Source of the DNA: CAZGUX01 sp964529305 | Lineage (GTDB): Bacteria; Acidobacteriota; Terriglobia; Bryobacterales; Bryobacteraceae | Length of the DNA: 64,000 nt | Direction: 5' to 3' | Assembly (NCBI GenBank): GCA_964529305.1 | Contig: CAZGUX010000202.1 | Location: 1-64,000, forward strand | Part shown: positions 50,413 through 59,910 of the stretch, piece by piece | Layout of the letters: each line of letters starts with the position of its first letter | Numbering within the stretch: the first letter of the stretch is position 1 | Notes under the pieces: generated by a model | Told to the model about the DNA's origin: nothing | Databases searched by the model: none | The model's input: only the letters and a program-made list of their open reading frames with translations | Position numbers and translations under genes: made by a program

Positions 50413-52903
50413 CCTTTGCCAGTGCCCGCACCGCCTCCTCGATCCGCGCGGCCAGCGCGGCGTAGTCTTCGCCTTCGACCACCATCGGTTGGCCGAACAC
50501 CACGCGAACCCGGCCGGGAATCGCCATCCGCCAGTCCTTGTGCAGAATCCGGTCGAAACCCAGAATCCGGATCGGCACCACGGGTACTTTCAGCCGCGAC
50601 GCCATCATGCCGACCCCGGGGAAGAAGCGGGAGATCTCGCCCGCGACGGTTCGCCGCCCTTCCGGAAAGATCAGGATCGAAGTGCCTTCGCTCACCAGTT
50701 CACCGGCGTAGCGAAGGGTGATGCGGGCCCCCGTCTCCCTCTGCGGAAAGGGAAACCCGTTGAACATCAGGCACGCGAGGTAGTACTCGAGCGAGGTCGT
50801 GAAGCGGTCATACAGGGAACAGCCCCGCGGGAAGAAGTGCGCCTTGAAGAACTCCTTCGACATCGCCGGCGCGACGCGGTAGCGAAAACGGGCCGGCAGC
50901 GCCCAGAAAATGCCGGGCGTGTCGAAGTGGCTTTGATGGTTGGAGGCGAAGATCACCGGGCCGTCGACGCCGCGCAGATTCTCGAGGCCTTCGGTACGCA
51001 CCCAGGCGAACAGACGCGCCGGGGGCAGCACCCACGTGGGTAGGCTAAGCCGCCGGATCCACCAGGCCCACCGCGTGCGATTCCAGCGTGGGAAGTCCAC
51101 CGCCTCGAGCGGAGCCGGCGGTTCGCCGTCCGGGTGATCCATCTGCCGCTGGATCTCGGCTACGGTTTGCGCGCCCGAGAAACGCGATTCGTCGACCGGC
51201 CGTTCGAACCGCTCCTCGAGTTCCATGAGCAATTCCACGCGCTCTAGGGAACTCAAGCCAAGGTCGTCGAGACGGGTCTCGGCGGTGACGGGGCGGCCCG
51301 CCGCGTACTTGGCCAGGACCGCTTCCACGCCGGAGACGGCGCCGGCCGGCGCGTCCGGGGGCCGCTCGCCTTCCATCACCCATTTGCGGATCTCGGTCCG
51401 CTTCAATTTCTTCGTCCCCTCGGTCCGCGGGAGATCCTGTCCCGTCCAGAGCGATACTCCGCGAATCTTCTGGTGATCCTCGAGCCGTTGGTTGGCTTGA
51501 GCGACGACGGTCCGCGGGTCAGCGCCGGGCTCGAGCGCAAGGACGGCGTGGACGCGCTCCTTCCCCGCCTCGGTCCGGCCGACGACGGCGCAATCGCGAA
51601 CGCCGTCCATTGTGTGCAGCACACGTTCGACGTCCTCGGGAAAGACGTTCATCCCCTCCGGCGTCACGATCATTTCCTTCTTCCGGCCGCGGATGTACAG
51701 GCGCCGCTCGCTGTCCATCTCGCCGATGTCGCCGGTGTGCAGCCAGCCGTCGGCAAACGCGGCGGCATTCTCCGCGTCCAAGCCGAAATACCCGTGAGTC
51801 ACGTTGTCGCCGCGCACCAGGATCTCGCCGTCGTCGGCCACCTTCACTTCCACTCCGGCGATGGGCTTGCCCACCGCGCCCCGCCGCGTGTGAAACGGGT
51901 GGTTCACCGCAACCGCCGGAGCGGTTTCGGTCAGCCCATATCCCTGGATCACGACAAAGCCCAGGTGGGACCAGAATTCCTCCAGGTCCGGGTCGAGCGG
52001 CGCGGCGCCCACGATCAGGGCCCAGAATTTATACCCGAACAGACGGTGCACGCGACGGTACCGCCACCAGCGGTACAGCCAGTGGGTCTTTCCGGGGACC
52101 CGTTCGCCCGCCTCCGGGACCTGTCGCAGGACGTACTCCTTGAGGACTTCGAGGATTTTCGGCACGGAGACCAGCACCGAGATCCGCCCGGTGCGAATTT
52201 GCCGCACGATGTCCGCCGGATTGTAGCCTCGCATGAACACTACCGTCCCCCGCAGCATGGTCGGGATGAACGCCGCCATCACCTGGCCAAACATGTGGCT
52301 GAGCGGCAGCAGGTCCAGGAAGCGGACGGGGTGGAACGGCCGGGCGTACCGCAGATACTTGCGGACCTCGCCTTCGACCGGGATCAGGTTGGCCAGTACG
52401 TTGCGATGCGTGATAGTCACGCCCTTGGGATCGGAGGTCGCGCCGGAAGTGAAGATGATCTGCGCCAAGTCTTTGCCATTGGCTTGATGTGCGGCCGGGG
52501 GACCATCGGTCCATTCCACCGTGTCGACAGGCCAGCGAGGCAGGCCCTCGACGGTCCCCGCGGGTACCTCATGTCCCGCGACCAACGCCTTAGCCCCGAG
52601 GATGGCCTGGACGCGCCGCACCAGTTCCGCCGAGGAACGGAAGTCGATGGGCGCCACGACCACGCCTTCCAGCAGGCAGCCCCACAGAACCACGATCCAC
52701 TCGGGGCGATTCTCGCACCAGAGGATCAGCTTGTCGTTCGGTTGGAACCCCTCTCGCCGCAAACGGGCCGCGAATCCCCGCGCGGCCGCCGCGACGTCGC
52801 GGTACCGGTAACGCCAGCTTCGGTATCCGTCGTCGTAGACGAGGAACTCCTCGTCCGACGCCGCCACATCAGCCAGAAAATCGACGAGCGTTTCTCGCGC
52901 CAC
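50405..52903 (-). CDS. Trifunctional fusion: acyl-AMP ligase, acyl carrier protein, PlsC-type acyltransferase
   Basis: 832 residues from GTG 52903. Residues about 1-520 are an AMP-forming acyl ligase: IIFTSGATSDPKGVTITHRN (phosphate loop), GYGLTETAPAVAVNHP, DGWLHTGDIGEMD and KEMIVTPEGMNVFPEDVE. Residues about 535-610 are an acyl carrier domain; LDDLGLSSLERVELLMELE holds the Ser for 4'-phosphopantetheine. Residues about 640-830 are an acyltransferase with NHQSHFD (HX4D) and FPEGRRT. The likely cycle is to activate a free fatty acid, load it on the built-in carrier, and pass it to a lysophospholipid or similar acceptor. E. coli Aas couples ligase and acyltransferase in the opposite order without a carrier. 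Confidence 0.85.
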   Translation of the reverse strand: MARETLVDFLADVAASDEEFLVYDDGYRSWRYRYRDVAAAARGFAARLRREGFQPNDKLILWCENRPEWIVVLWGCLLEGVVVAPIDFRSSAELVRRVQAILGAKALVAGHEVPAGTVEGLPRWPVDTVEWTDGPPAAHQANGKDLAQIIFTSGATSDPKGVTITHRNVLANLIPVEGEVRKYLRYARPFHPVRFLDLLPLSHMFGQVMAAFIPTMLRGTVVFMRGYNPADIVRQIRTGRISVLVSVPKILEVLKEYVLRQVPEAGERVPGKTHWLYRWWRYRRVHRLFGYKFWALIVGAAPLDPDLEEFWSHLGFVVIQGYGLTETAPAVAVNHPFHTRRGAVGKPIAGVEVKVADDGEILVRGDNVTHGYFGLDAENAAAFADGWLHTGDIGEMDSERRLYIRGRKKEMIVTPEGMNVFPEDVERVLHTMDGVRDCAVVGRTEAGKERVHAVLALEPGADPRTVVAQANQRLEDHQKIRGVSLWTGQDLPRTEGTKKLKRTEIRKWVMEGERPPDAPAGAVSGVEAVLAKYAAGRPVTAETRLDDLGLSSLERVELLMELEERFERPVDESRFSGAQTVAEIQRQMDHPDGEPPAPLEAVDFPRWNRTRWAWWIRRLSLPTWVLPPARLFAWVRTEGLENLRGVDGPVIFASNHQSHFDTPGIFWALPARFRYRVAPAMSKEFFKAHFFPRGCSLYDRFTTSLEYYLACLMFNGFPFPQRETGARITLRYAGELVSEGTSILIFPEGRRTVAGEISRFFPGVGMMASRLKVPVVPIRILGFDRILHKDWRMAIPGRVRVVFGQPMVVEGEDYAALAARIEEAVRALAKDA

Positions 52904-52915
52904 GGCAGGCGTCTG

Positions 52916-53515
52916 CTATTGAATCATGCTCGCGCCTTCGATGCCCAGGTCCATCGACGGCACGTTCTTGTTGAGGTGATTGTCCAGGTTGATGACGTAG
53001 GTGTCGCCGTCTTCAACCAGGATGGTCGAGTGGGTTGCGCAGATAATCCGGAATTTCTTCTCCGCGACCAGTTCCTTCATCATCTTCAGAATGCGCCGCT
53101 GGTTCGACGGCGAAAGCGCCATCTCCGGTTCGTCCAGCAGCAGCGTGGTCCCTTCGGGCAAGCTGGGGAAGTTCTGCGAGAACATCGACAACATCACCTG
53201 TCCGTGGCTCGCCATGCGCAGGAATTCGAGCATCCGCGGTTCGTCTTTGAAAAACTCCAGATTCGTGCGTGGGTTGTGCGCTTCGGCGTCGAACAGAAAC
53301 GTTTCACCGATCTTGACGTCGCCCGGATCCAGTCGATACACATAGCCGTCGACCTGTTCATCGCGCAGCGCGAGGTGAATGGAGTGCAGAAGGGTGGATT
53401 TGCCGGACCCATTCTCTCCCTGAAGCATGATCAACGGATGCCGCAGATCCACAATCATCGGCATGTGATAGTTCAGGTTGACGAACACAGGATGCGCCAG
53501 GATCTTCAGGAACAT
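52916..53515 (-). CDS. Small ABC/SMC-fold ATPase
   Basis: 199 residues. Walker A is QGENGSGKST at about 32-41; LLLDEPEMALSPSNQRRILKMM holds Walker B and the D-loop, and ICATHSTIL the switch His. The arrangement is that of stand-alone predicted ATPases of the AAA_15/AAA_21 type, related to Rad50/SMC heads but with no long coiled coil. Partners are unknown. It is the first gene of the operon with the acyl ligase fusion (12-base gap) and the pseudouridine synthase. Confidence 0.75.
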   Translation of the reverse strand: MFLKILAHPVFVNLNYHMPMIVDLRHPLIMLQGENGSGKSTLLHSIHLALRDEQVDGYVYRLDPGDVKIGETFLFDAEAHNPRTNLEFFKDEPRMLEFLRMASHGQVMLSMFSQNFPSLPEGTTLLLDEPEMALSPSNQRRILKMMKELVAEKKFRIICATHSTILVEDGDTYVINLDNHLNKNVPSMDLGIEGASMIQ

Positions 53516-53679
53516 AGAGGGGAGATTCCAGAATAGCAGGGAACCCAGGCGGCATCTCGCGACGGCCCAACCGCCTGGAGAGAGCCATCCGGGGTTCGCC
53601 TTATGCCGCCTTGTGCCGTGACAGGATGCGTTCCGGGTGGATCAGGACCGCCGCACGATGACTTCCCCCGTACACCGCC

Positions 53680-54828
53680 TCAAGCCAGGGCGAAGTTCAA
53701 GTTCTCGAGCGACCGCTTCATCTCGGAAAGATCCCTCCACTCCTTGTTCTGCACGCGCGCCGTCGAGTGAAGCAATTCGTGATCGAGGGAAAGAAACACC
53801 TGCATCAAGGAGGAATCGAGCCAGCCTTCCTCCGTCTCGTGCTGCATCACCCGCAGCGATTCCTTCACCGTAAGGGCCGTCTTGTACGGACGTTCGGTGG
53901 TCAGGGCATCGAAGACGTCGGCGACTTTCAGGATCCGCGCCAACAGCGGAATGGCCTCTCCACGGAGTCCGTCGGGATAGCCCGTTCCGTTCCAACGTTC
54001 GTGGTGGCTGCGAATGATCGGCAGCACCGGGCGAAGGCACTTCAAGGGCTGGCAGATGGCTTCGCCCCGAACCGGGTGCGTGCGCATGGTTTCCCATTCG
54101 CTTTCGGACAGCGGGCCGGGTTTGAACAGGATCGAATCCGGCATGCCGACTTTACCAATATCGTGCAGGTAACCACCCCGGTACAGGGCCAGCAGATCGG
54201 CCGATTGCAGGTTCATCCGCAGTCCCATGGCCACACTGAACAACGCCAGCCGTTCGCAGTGGCCCGCGGTGTAGGGGTCCCTCTGCTCGACGGCGACACC
54301 CAGTGAAAACAGGATGGATTCCGACTCCTCCAGCCGCTCGAACACCGCCCGCTGGCGAAGCATGGAGTGTACCCGCATCCGCAGGGCTTGCGGCGTGTAC
54401 GGTTTCTGCATGAACTCGTCGGCGCCCGCCGCGACCCCTGCCCCTTCATAGTCGTCCAGGCTGGCGAGCATCAGGATCGGCAGCAGCTTCGTGCTCGGAT
54501 TCGACCGGATTTCCTGGCACAACTCCGCTCCGTCCATTCCAGGCATGACAGCGTCCACCACCACCAAGTCCAGCCGCTCCCGGCTAAGACGGCCGAGAGC
54601 CTCCCGGCCGTTTCGGGCGGTCACCACCTCCACGCCATCCTGCCGGAGAATGGCCTCCACCAATTTCAGATGAATGTCCAGGTCGTCGACGACCAGAACC
54701 CGCGCATTCGCCGCCGGCTCTCGTACGCTCTCGTTCCACGCTCCGGCGATCGCCGCCGGCCAACTGTCGAGCAATCCGACTCCGTCGTTTGCCCCTCCGT
54801 TTGGGTATCCTGTTATCTCTGACCGCAT
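53680..54828 (-). CDS. Response regulator with HD-GYP phosphodiesterase domain
   Basis: 382 residues. Receiver domain at about 42-160: RVLVVDDLDIHLKLV, VVVDAVMPGMDGAEL (phospho-Asp) and FMQKPYTP. HD-GYP domain at about 180-360: AGHCERLALFS, GYLHDIGKVGMP, MRTHPVRGE and HHERWNGTGYPDGLRGE, with all the metal-site His and Asp residues and the GYP signature. It should hydrolyse cyclic-di-GMP when phosphorylated. No sensor kinase is adjacent. Divergent from the SelA-like gene. Confidence 0.9.
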   Translation of the reverse strand: MRSEITGYPNGGANDGVGLLDSWPAAIAGAWNESVREPAANARVLVVDDLDIHLKLVEAILRQDGVEVVTARNGREALGRLSRERLDLVVVDAVMPGMDGAELCQEIRSNPSTKLLPILMLASLDDYEGAGVAAGADEFMQKPYTPQALRMRVHSMLRQRAVFERLEESESILFSLGVAVEQRDPYTAGHCERLALFSVAMGLRMNLQSADLLALYRGGYLHDIGKVGMPDSILFKPGPLSESEWETMRTHPVRGEAICQPLKCLRPVLPIIRSHHERWNGTGYPDGLRGEAIPLLARILKVADVFDALTTERPYKTALTVKESLRVMQHETEEGWLDSSLMQVFLSLDHELLHSTARVQNKEWRDLSEMKRSLENLNFALA

Positions 54829-54951
54829 GCCTCGGTCACTTCTGTCTTCTTATCGGCCTTCCGTGTGAAGTTCATGAGGGTTGTTTCCCTCTCCCGCCTT
54901 TCGCAAATGGGGTACACTGATCCCAATCCACTTTCAGGAGTAACCACTGCC

Positions 54952-56130
54952 ATGCCGAACCGCCGCCGCTTTCTTCAAGGTATGTCCGCCGTGCCCATGG
55001 CCGGCAGCCTCAGCTTCGCCGCCCCCTCCAAACGCGATTACTTCAAAGAACTCAATATCAAGCCCTTTATCAACGCCGCGGGCACCTACACCACGCTCAC
55101 CGCCTCCCTCATGCACACAGAAGTCGTCCAGGCAATCGAGTACGCCTCCAAGAGCTTCGTCCATCTCATCGACCTGCATGACGCCGTCGGCAAGCGCATC
55201 GCCGAACTCATTGGCTGCGAGGCAGCCATGGTCAGCTCGGGCGCAGCCGGCGCCCTTACCGTCGGAACCGCGGCCTGCGTCGCGGGCAAGGACCAGGACA
55301 AGATCCGCCGCCTGCCCGACATCGCCGGCATGAAGAGCGAGGTGATCATCCAGAAGTCGCACCGATACGGCTACGACCACGCCGTCCGCAACTGCGGCAT
55401 CCGGTTCGTCGAGGTCGAGACCGCCGGCGAACTCGAGCGCGCCGTCAACGACAAGACGGCCATGATGCTGTTCTTCAACGGCGCCGAGCCCAACGGCCAG
55501 ATCAAAGCCGCCGAGTTCACGCAGTTGGGCAAAAAGCACTCCATCCCAACCTTCAACGACGCGGCCGCCGATGTTCCACCCAAGGAGAATCTCTCCAAGT
55601 ACATCTCGATGGGCTTCGACCTGGTGACGTTCTCGGGCGGCAAAGGCATCCGCGGCCCCCAGAGCGCCGGCTTGCTGCTCGGCCGCAAGGACCTGATCGA
55701 GGCGGCCCGTCTCAACGCATCGCCCTACAGCGACTCCATCGGCCGGGGCATGAAGGTCAACAAGGAAGAACTCCTCGCCATGATGGTGGCCGTCGAGTTG
55801 TACGTCAAACGGGATCACCAGGCCGAGTGGCGCGAATGGGAGAAGCGCGTCAAGGTCGTCGCCGACAGCCTGACCTCGCTCAAGGGACTGAAGACCGAGA
55901 CCTTCGTGCCCGAGATCGCCAACGCCGTCCCGCACCTCCGGATCAGTTGGGATCAGTCCAAGATCTCGGCGCAGGACGTCGTCAAGCAACTCCGCGACGG
56001 CGACCCCTCGATCGAGGTCCGGCCCGGAAGCAAGGAGTTTCTGGAAGTTGCCGTCTGGATGCTGCAGCCCGGCGAGGCACAGATTGTCGCGCGCCGGATC
56101 CGCGAAGTCCTGAAGGGTGCTCTCGGCTAG
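54952..56130 (+). CDS. SelA/aminotransferase-like PLP enzyme with twin-arginine-like leader
   Basis: 392 residues from ATG 54952, eleven bases after CAGGAG. The leader NRRRFLQGMSAVPMAGSLSFA is Tat-like. INAAGTYTTLTASLM is the first substrate loop, and MVSSGAAGALTVGTAACVAG and TFSGGKGIRGPQSAGLLLG (Schiff-base Lys) are typical of the SelA / D-glucosaminate-6-phosphate ammonia-lyase (DgaE) family. Substrate unknown; sugar-amine or amino-acid ammonia lyase or racemase activities are possible. Export of a PLP enzyme would be unusual. Single gene. Confidence 0.75.
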   Translation: MPNRRRFLQGMSAVPMAGSLSFAAPSKRDYFKELNIKPFINAAGTYTTLTASLMHTEVVQAIEYASKSFVHLIDLHDAVGKRIAELIGCEAAMVSSGAAGALTVGTAACVAGKDQDKIRRLPDIAGMKSEVIIQKSHRYGYDHAVRNCGIRFVEVETAGELERAVNDKTAMMLFFNGAEPNGQIKAAEFTQLGKKHSIPTFNDAAADVPPKENLSKYISMGFDLVTFSGGKGIRGPQSAGLLLGRKDLIEAARLNASPYSDSIGRGMKVNKEELLAMMVAVELYVKRDHQAEWREWEKRVKVVADSLTSLKGLKTETFVPEIANAVPHLRISWDQSKISAQDVVKQLRDGDPSIEVRPGSKEFLEVAVWMLQPGEAQIVARRIREVLKGALG

Positions 56131-56184
56131 CAGCCCGTGGCAGGAGTCGAAGTTGCCCGCTCCCTGCCGGTCGCGGTTCCTTTT

Positions 56185-57285
56185 TTACAGGCGAGTCCTG
56201 TTTGCGGGGCTGATCTTCCCCAGGATCACCGCCCGGCCAGCGCCCGTGGCCGAAGGGACATTCGAAGGCCGGCTTCGCCACGTTCGATAGGCCAACACCG
56301 CGAACGCGATCGCTTCCTTGGCGTCGGGATCGATGCCGTGGTCGCTCGAAGGGGCGATCGACACGTCCGGCAGCAGTGCCGCCAGGTGCGCCAGAATCCG
56401 CGGGTTGTGCACGCCTCCGCCCGAAACGATCACCTCCGACGCCTCCGGCGCCGCCTGCCGCACGCCCAGCGCGATCGTCGAGGCCGTCAGCACGGTCGCC
56501 GTCGCGATTAGATCTTCCATCGATGCGCCGGAAGCTTTCATGCGGGCGACAAACTCACGGCCGTACTGCTCCCGCCCCGCGGTCTTCGGGGGACTCGCAC
56601 GGTAGTACGGATCGCGCAACAGCGCGTCGAGCAGATCGCGCCGCAGCCGGCCTCGTGCCGCGATCTTGCCTCCGCGGTCGAACCGCCGCCGGCCGTGCGT
56701 GTATTCTTCCACCAGCGCGTCGATCACCATGTTGCCCGGACCCGTATCGAACGCCACCACACGCCCGTCCGGAAACACCGCCGTGAGGTTGGCAATGCCT
56801 CCGATATTCAGTGCAATGCGTGTGCGGCGCCGGTCCCGGAACAGCAGTTGGTCGACAAAGGGGACCAGCGGCGCGCCTTTGCCTCCCGCCGCGATGTCCC
56901 GGGTTCGAAACCCGGAGACTACCGGAACTCCGGTCCGTTCCGCGATGACGTCCGCCTCACCGATTTGCAGCGTGTTCACGCCGCTCTCGTGATAAATCGT
57001 CTGGCCGTGGCACCCGATCAGTTCGAGGCTCTCGATCGGCACGCCGGACTTCGTACAGGTCTCGATCACCGCCGCGGCGTAGGCCTCGCCTAGCAGGAAG
57101 TGCAAGCGCGAGATCTCCGCCGTGGTCGTCGCTGTGTTGGAAACACCCAGCAACCGGCGGCGAAGGGTCGCGGAGTAGGGCTTGCCGTGGAAGCCAATGG
57201 TTTGGAGAGCCCGGCCCTGAATGTCCACGATCGCGACATCGATTCCGTCGAGCGAGGTGCCGCTCATGATTCCGGCTACCCGCAT
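56185..57285 (-). CDS. anmK: Anhydro-N-acetylmuramic acid kinase
   Basis: 366 residues. MSGTSLDGIDVAIVD at the N-terminus binds ATP, GCHGQTIYH, NIGGIANLT and DTGPGNMVIDAL form the active site, and VSGGGVHNP is near the end. AnmK phosphorylates and opens 1,6-anhydroMurNAc from recycled peptidoglycan to MurNAc-6-phosphate. Its ATG overlaps the last base of the mutS stop codon (TGATG). Last gene in the run ddl, ctpA, gdhA, mutS, anmK. Confidence 0.95.
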   Translation of the reverse strand: MRVAGIMSGTSLDGIDVAIVDIQGRALQTIGFHGKPYSATLRRRLLGVSNTATTTAEISRLHFLLGEAYAAAVIETCTKSGVPIESLELIGCHGQTIYHESGVNTLQIGEADVIAERTGVPVVSGFRTRDIAAGGKGAPLVPFVDQLLFRDRRRTRIALNIGGIANLTAVFPDGRVVAFDTGPGNMVIDALVEEYTHGRRRFDRGGKIAARGRLRRDLLDALLRDPYYRASPPKTAGREQYGREFVARMKASGASMEDLIATATVLTASTIALGVRQAAPEASEVIVSGGGVHNPRILAHLAALLPDVSIAPSSDHGIDPDAKEAIAFAVLAYRTWRSRPSNVPSATGAGRAVILGKISPANRTRL

Positions 57286-59897
57286 CAGCCGTTCCTCTTG
57301 AGTTCCTGCTGCAACTCGTTCAGCAATTGCAGCGCCTCGATCGGCCGCAGTTCATCCACCTTCAAGCCGCGGATCCGTTCGGCGATCTGATAGCCCACCG
57401 GTTCGAAGAGCTGGATCTGCATGGACGGAGGATGCGCTCCCGGCGACAGTTCGGCGGTTGCGGTGTGTTCAGTGCGCTCGTGCCATTCCAATACCTCCCG
57501 CGCCCGGGTGATCACGCTTTGAGGCAAGCCGGCCAGGCGCGCGACCTCGATGCCGTAACTCCGGTCGGCGGCGCCCGTCTCCACCTTGCGCAGGAGGATG
57601 ATGTGATCGCCGGCTTCCTTCACCGACACTCGCAGGTTGCGGACGCCGTCCAGTTGATCGGCCAGTTCGGTCAGCTCGTGGTAGTGCGTGGCGAATAGCG
57701 TCTTGGAACGCGTGCGGTCGTGAATGTGCTCGACCACGGCCCACGCCAGCGCCAGGCCGTCGTACGTCGCCGTGCCGCGGCCGATTTCGTCGAGAATGAT
57801 CAGGCTCCGCGGCGTGGCGGTGTTCAGGATGACCGCAGTCTCGGTCATCTCAACCATGAAGGTCGACCGCCCTCGAGCCAGATTGTCGGATGCGCCGATG
57901 CGAGTGAAGATCCGGTCCACAATGGGCAGCACGGCCGACTCGGCGGGCACGAACGAACCCGCTTGCGCGAGCAGGACGATCAGGGCCGTCTGCCGCAGGT
58001 AGGTCGACTTGCCCCCCATGTTGGGACCCGTGATCAGGGCGATGAGATGGGCGTCCGAGTCGAGATATAGGTCGTTGGGAATAAAGCGGCCGGCGCCCTC
58101 GTCCGAGATGCGCTCGATCACGGGGTGCCGTCCGGCGGCGATTCGCAGTTCGCCGCCGTCGTCCGCGAAGCGCGGGCGGCCGTAACGATTCTCTGCCGCC
58201 ACTTGTGCCAGTGCCGCGGCAACGTCCAGTTCCGCGATGGCCGAAGCCGTCTGCCGGATTCGCGGCCCGTGGCCGGCGGCCGTTTGGCGCAGCCGGGTGA
58301 ACAATTCCCTCTCCAGCGTAAGAATCTTCTCTTCCGCGTCCAACACCTTCCGTTCGTATTCCTTCAATTCGGGCGTGGTGAAGCGCTCGGCGTTCACCAG
58401 CGTCTGCTTTCGTTCGTAGTCGGACGGCGCCAGGTGCTGGTTGGCCTTCGAGATCTCGAGGTAGTAGCCGAAGACGTTGTTGAACCGGACCTTCAACGAC
58501 TGGATACCGGTCCGCTGCCGCTCGCGCGCTTCGATCTGGGCGATATACTGCTTGCCGTTCCGGCTGAGGTCGCGCAACTCGTCCAACTCGGCGTGGTGTC
58601 CCTGACGGATCACACCGCCGTCGGCGACGTTCGCCGGAGGCTCGTCGGCCATGGCGTCCAGAATGGCGCGGGAGGCTTCCGGAACCTCGTCCAGACGGCC
58701 GCACAGACTTCGCAGGCGTTCGGTCCGGCACGCTTCCACCTGCCGCCGGATGGCCGGCGCCTGCTCCAGCGATTTCGCCAGGGCCTGCAACTCGCGAGGC
58801 CCGGCCGTGCCGAGCGTCACCTTCGCCAGCAGCCGTTCAATGTCCAGGACCCCGGCCAGTTGACGTCGGAGTTCCGCCCGCGCGATGGTCTCGTGCTGCA
58901 GTTCGCCCACGGCATCCAGGCGCGATTCGATCTCGCCGCGATCGAGCGAGGGGCGCAACAGCCGCTGCCGCAACAAACGGCCGCCCATTCCGGTGGCCGT
59001 CTGGTCCACAACCGAAATCAATGTCGGAGACTTGCCCGTGCCGGTGTCAAACGAAAACAGCGGCTCCAGGATTTCGAGGTTGCGAACGGTCACGGCGTCG
59101 AGCACCATCGACTCCGCCCGGTCGTAGAAGGCAGGGCGGTCCAGGTGGTCGAGCGCGCTCCGCTGCGTCTCCCGCAGGTAGTGGAGGACGCCTCCCGCCG
59201 CGCACACCGCGGTCTGCCGGCCGGCCAGGCCGCAGCCATCGAGCGAGTGCAGCCGGTAGTGCTCTTTCAGGATCCGCTCGGCATAGTCCAGACTGAACGC
59301 CCATTCGTCGGTTTCCGTCACGACGTAGCGGCCCTCGGACCCTCCACCGGGCAACAACGGCATTTGCGACGGCAGCAGGACTTCCCGCGGAGCCAGGTGT
59401 TCCAGAACGGCCGCGGTTTCCCCGGACTCGATTTCGGTGACCTTGAACTCGCCGGTCGAGATATCCACGTGGGCGATGCCGGCTCTCGGCCCGGCCCGGA
59501 ACACCGCCGCCAGATAGTTGTTCTCGCGCGAGCGAAGCAGGTTGGCGTCGGTCGCGGTGCCGGGCGTGACGATTCGCGTGATCTCGCGCTTCACCAGTTT
59601 GCGCGCCGGCCCGGCCTCTTCCATCTGATCGCAGATGGCCACCCGATAGCCCTTCTGGATCAGCCGGGCGATGTAGCCCTCGGCGGAGTGGTAGGGTACG
59701 CCGCACATGGGAATCGGCGTGCCTTTTTCCTTGTTGCGGGAGGTGAGGGTGATTTCCAGTTCACGCGCGGCCACCACTGCGTCGTCGTAGAACAACTCGT
59801 AGAAATCGCCCAGCCGGAACAGGAGCAGCGCGTTCGGCGCCTGCTGCTTGACGGCCTGATACTGCCGCATGAGCGGCGTCGATGCGTCGGCGGACAT
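57285..59897 (-). CDS. mutS: DNA mismatch repair protein MutS
   Basis: 870 residues from ATG 59897 (TTG 59900 is possible). The mismatch-contact motif GDFYELFYDD is near residue 33; the connector, core and clamp domains follow. The ATPase has GPNMGGKSTYLRQTA as Walker A and LIILDEIGRGTATYDG as Walker B; a C-terminal helix-turn-helix and dimer tail are present. It detects mismatches and insertion loops and starts repair with MutL. Full length (usual 800-900). Thirteen bases after gdhA. Confidence 0.97.
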   Translation of the reverse strand: MSADASTPLMRQYQAVKQQAPNALLLFRLGDFYELFYDDAVVAARELEITLTSRNKEKGTPIPMCGVPYHSAEGYIARLIQKGYRVAICDQMEEAGPARKLVKREITRIVTPGTATDANLLRSRENNYLAAVFRAGPRAGIAHVDISTGEFKVTEIESGETAAVLEHLAPREVLLPSQMPLLPGGGSEGRYVVTETDEWAFSLDYAERILKEHYRLHSLDGCGLAGRQTAVCAAGGVLHYLRETQRSALDHLDRPAFYDRAESMVLDAVTVRNLEILEPLFSFDTGTGKSPTLISVVDQTATGMGGRLLRQRLLRPSLDRGEIESRLDAVGELQHETIARAELRRQLAGVLDIERLLAKVTLGTAGPRELQALAKSLEQAPAIRRQVEACRTERLRSLCGRLDEVPEASRAILDAMADEPPANVADGGVIRQGHHAELDELRDLSRNGKQYIAQIEARERQRTGIQSLKVRFNNVFGYYLEISKANQHLAPSDYERKQTLVNAERFTTPELKEYERKVLDAEEKILTLERELFTRLRQTAAGHGPRIRQTASAIAELDVAAALAQVAAENRYGRPRFADDGGELRIAAGRHPVIERISDEGAGRFIPNDLYLDSDAHLIALITGPNMGGKSTYLRQTALIVLLAQAGSFVPAESAVLPIVDRIFTRIGASDNLARGRSTFMVEMTETAVILNTATPRSLIILDEIGRGTATYDGLALAWAVVEHIHDRTRSKTLFATHYHELTELADQLDGVRNLRVSVKEAGDHIILLRKVETGAADRSYGIEVARLAGLPQSVITRAREVLEWHERTEHTATAELSPGAHPPSMQIQLFEPVGYQIAERIRGLKVDELRPIEALQLLNELQQELKRNG

Positions 59898-59910
59898 CAA
59901 GCGGCGGCCT

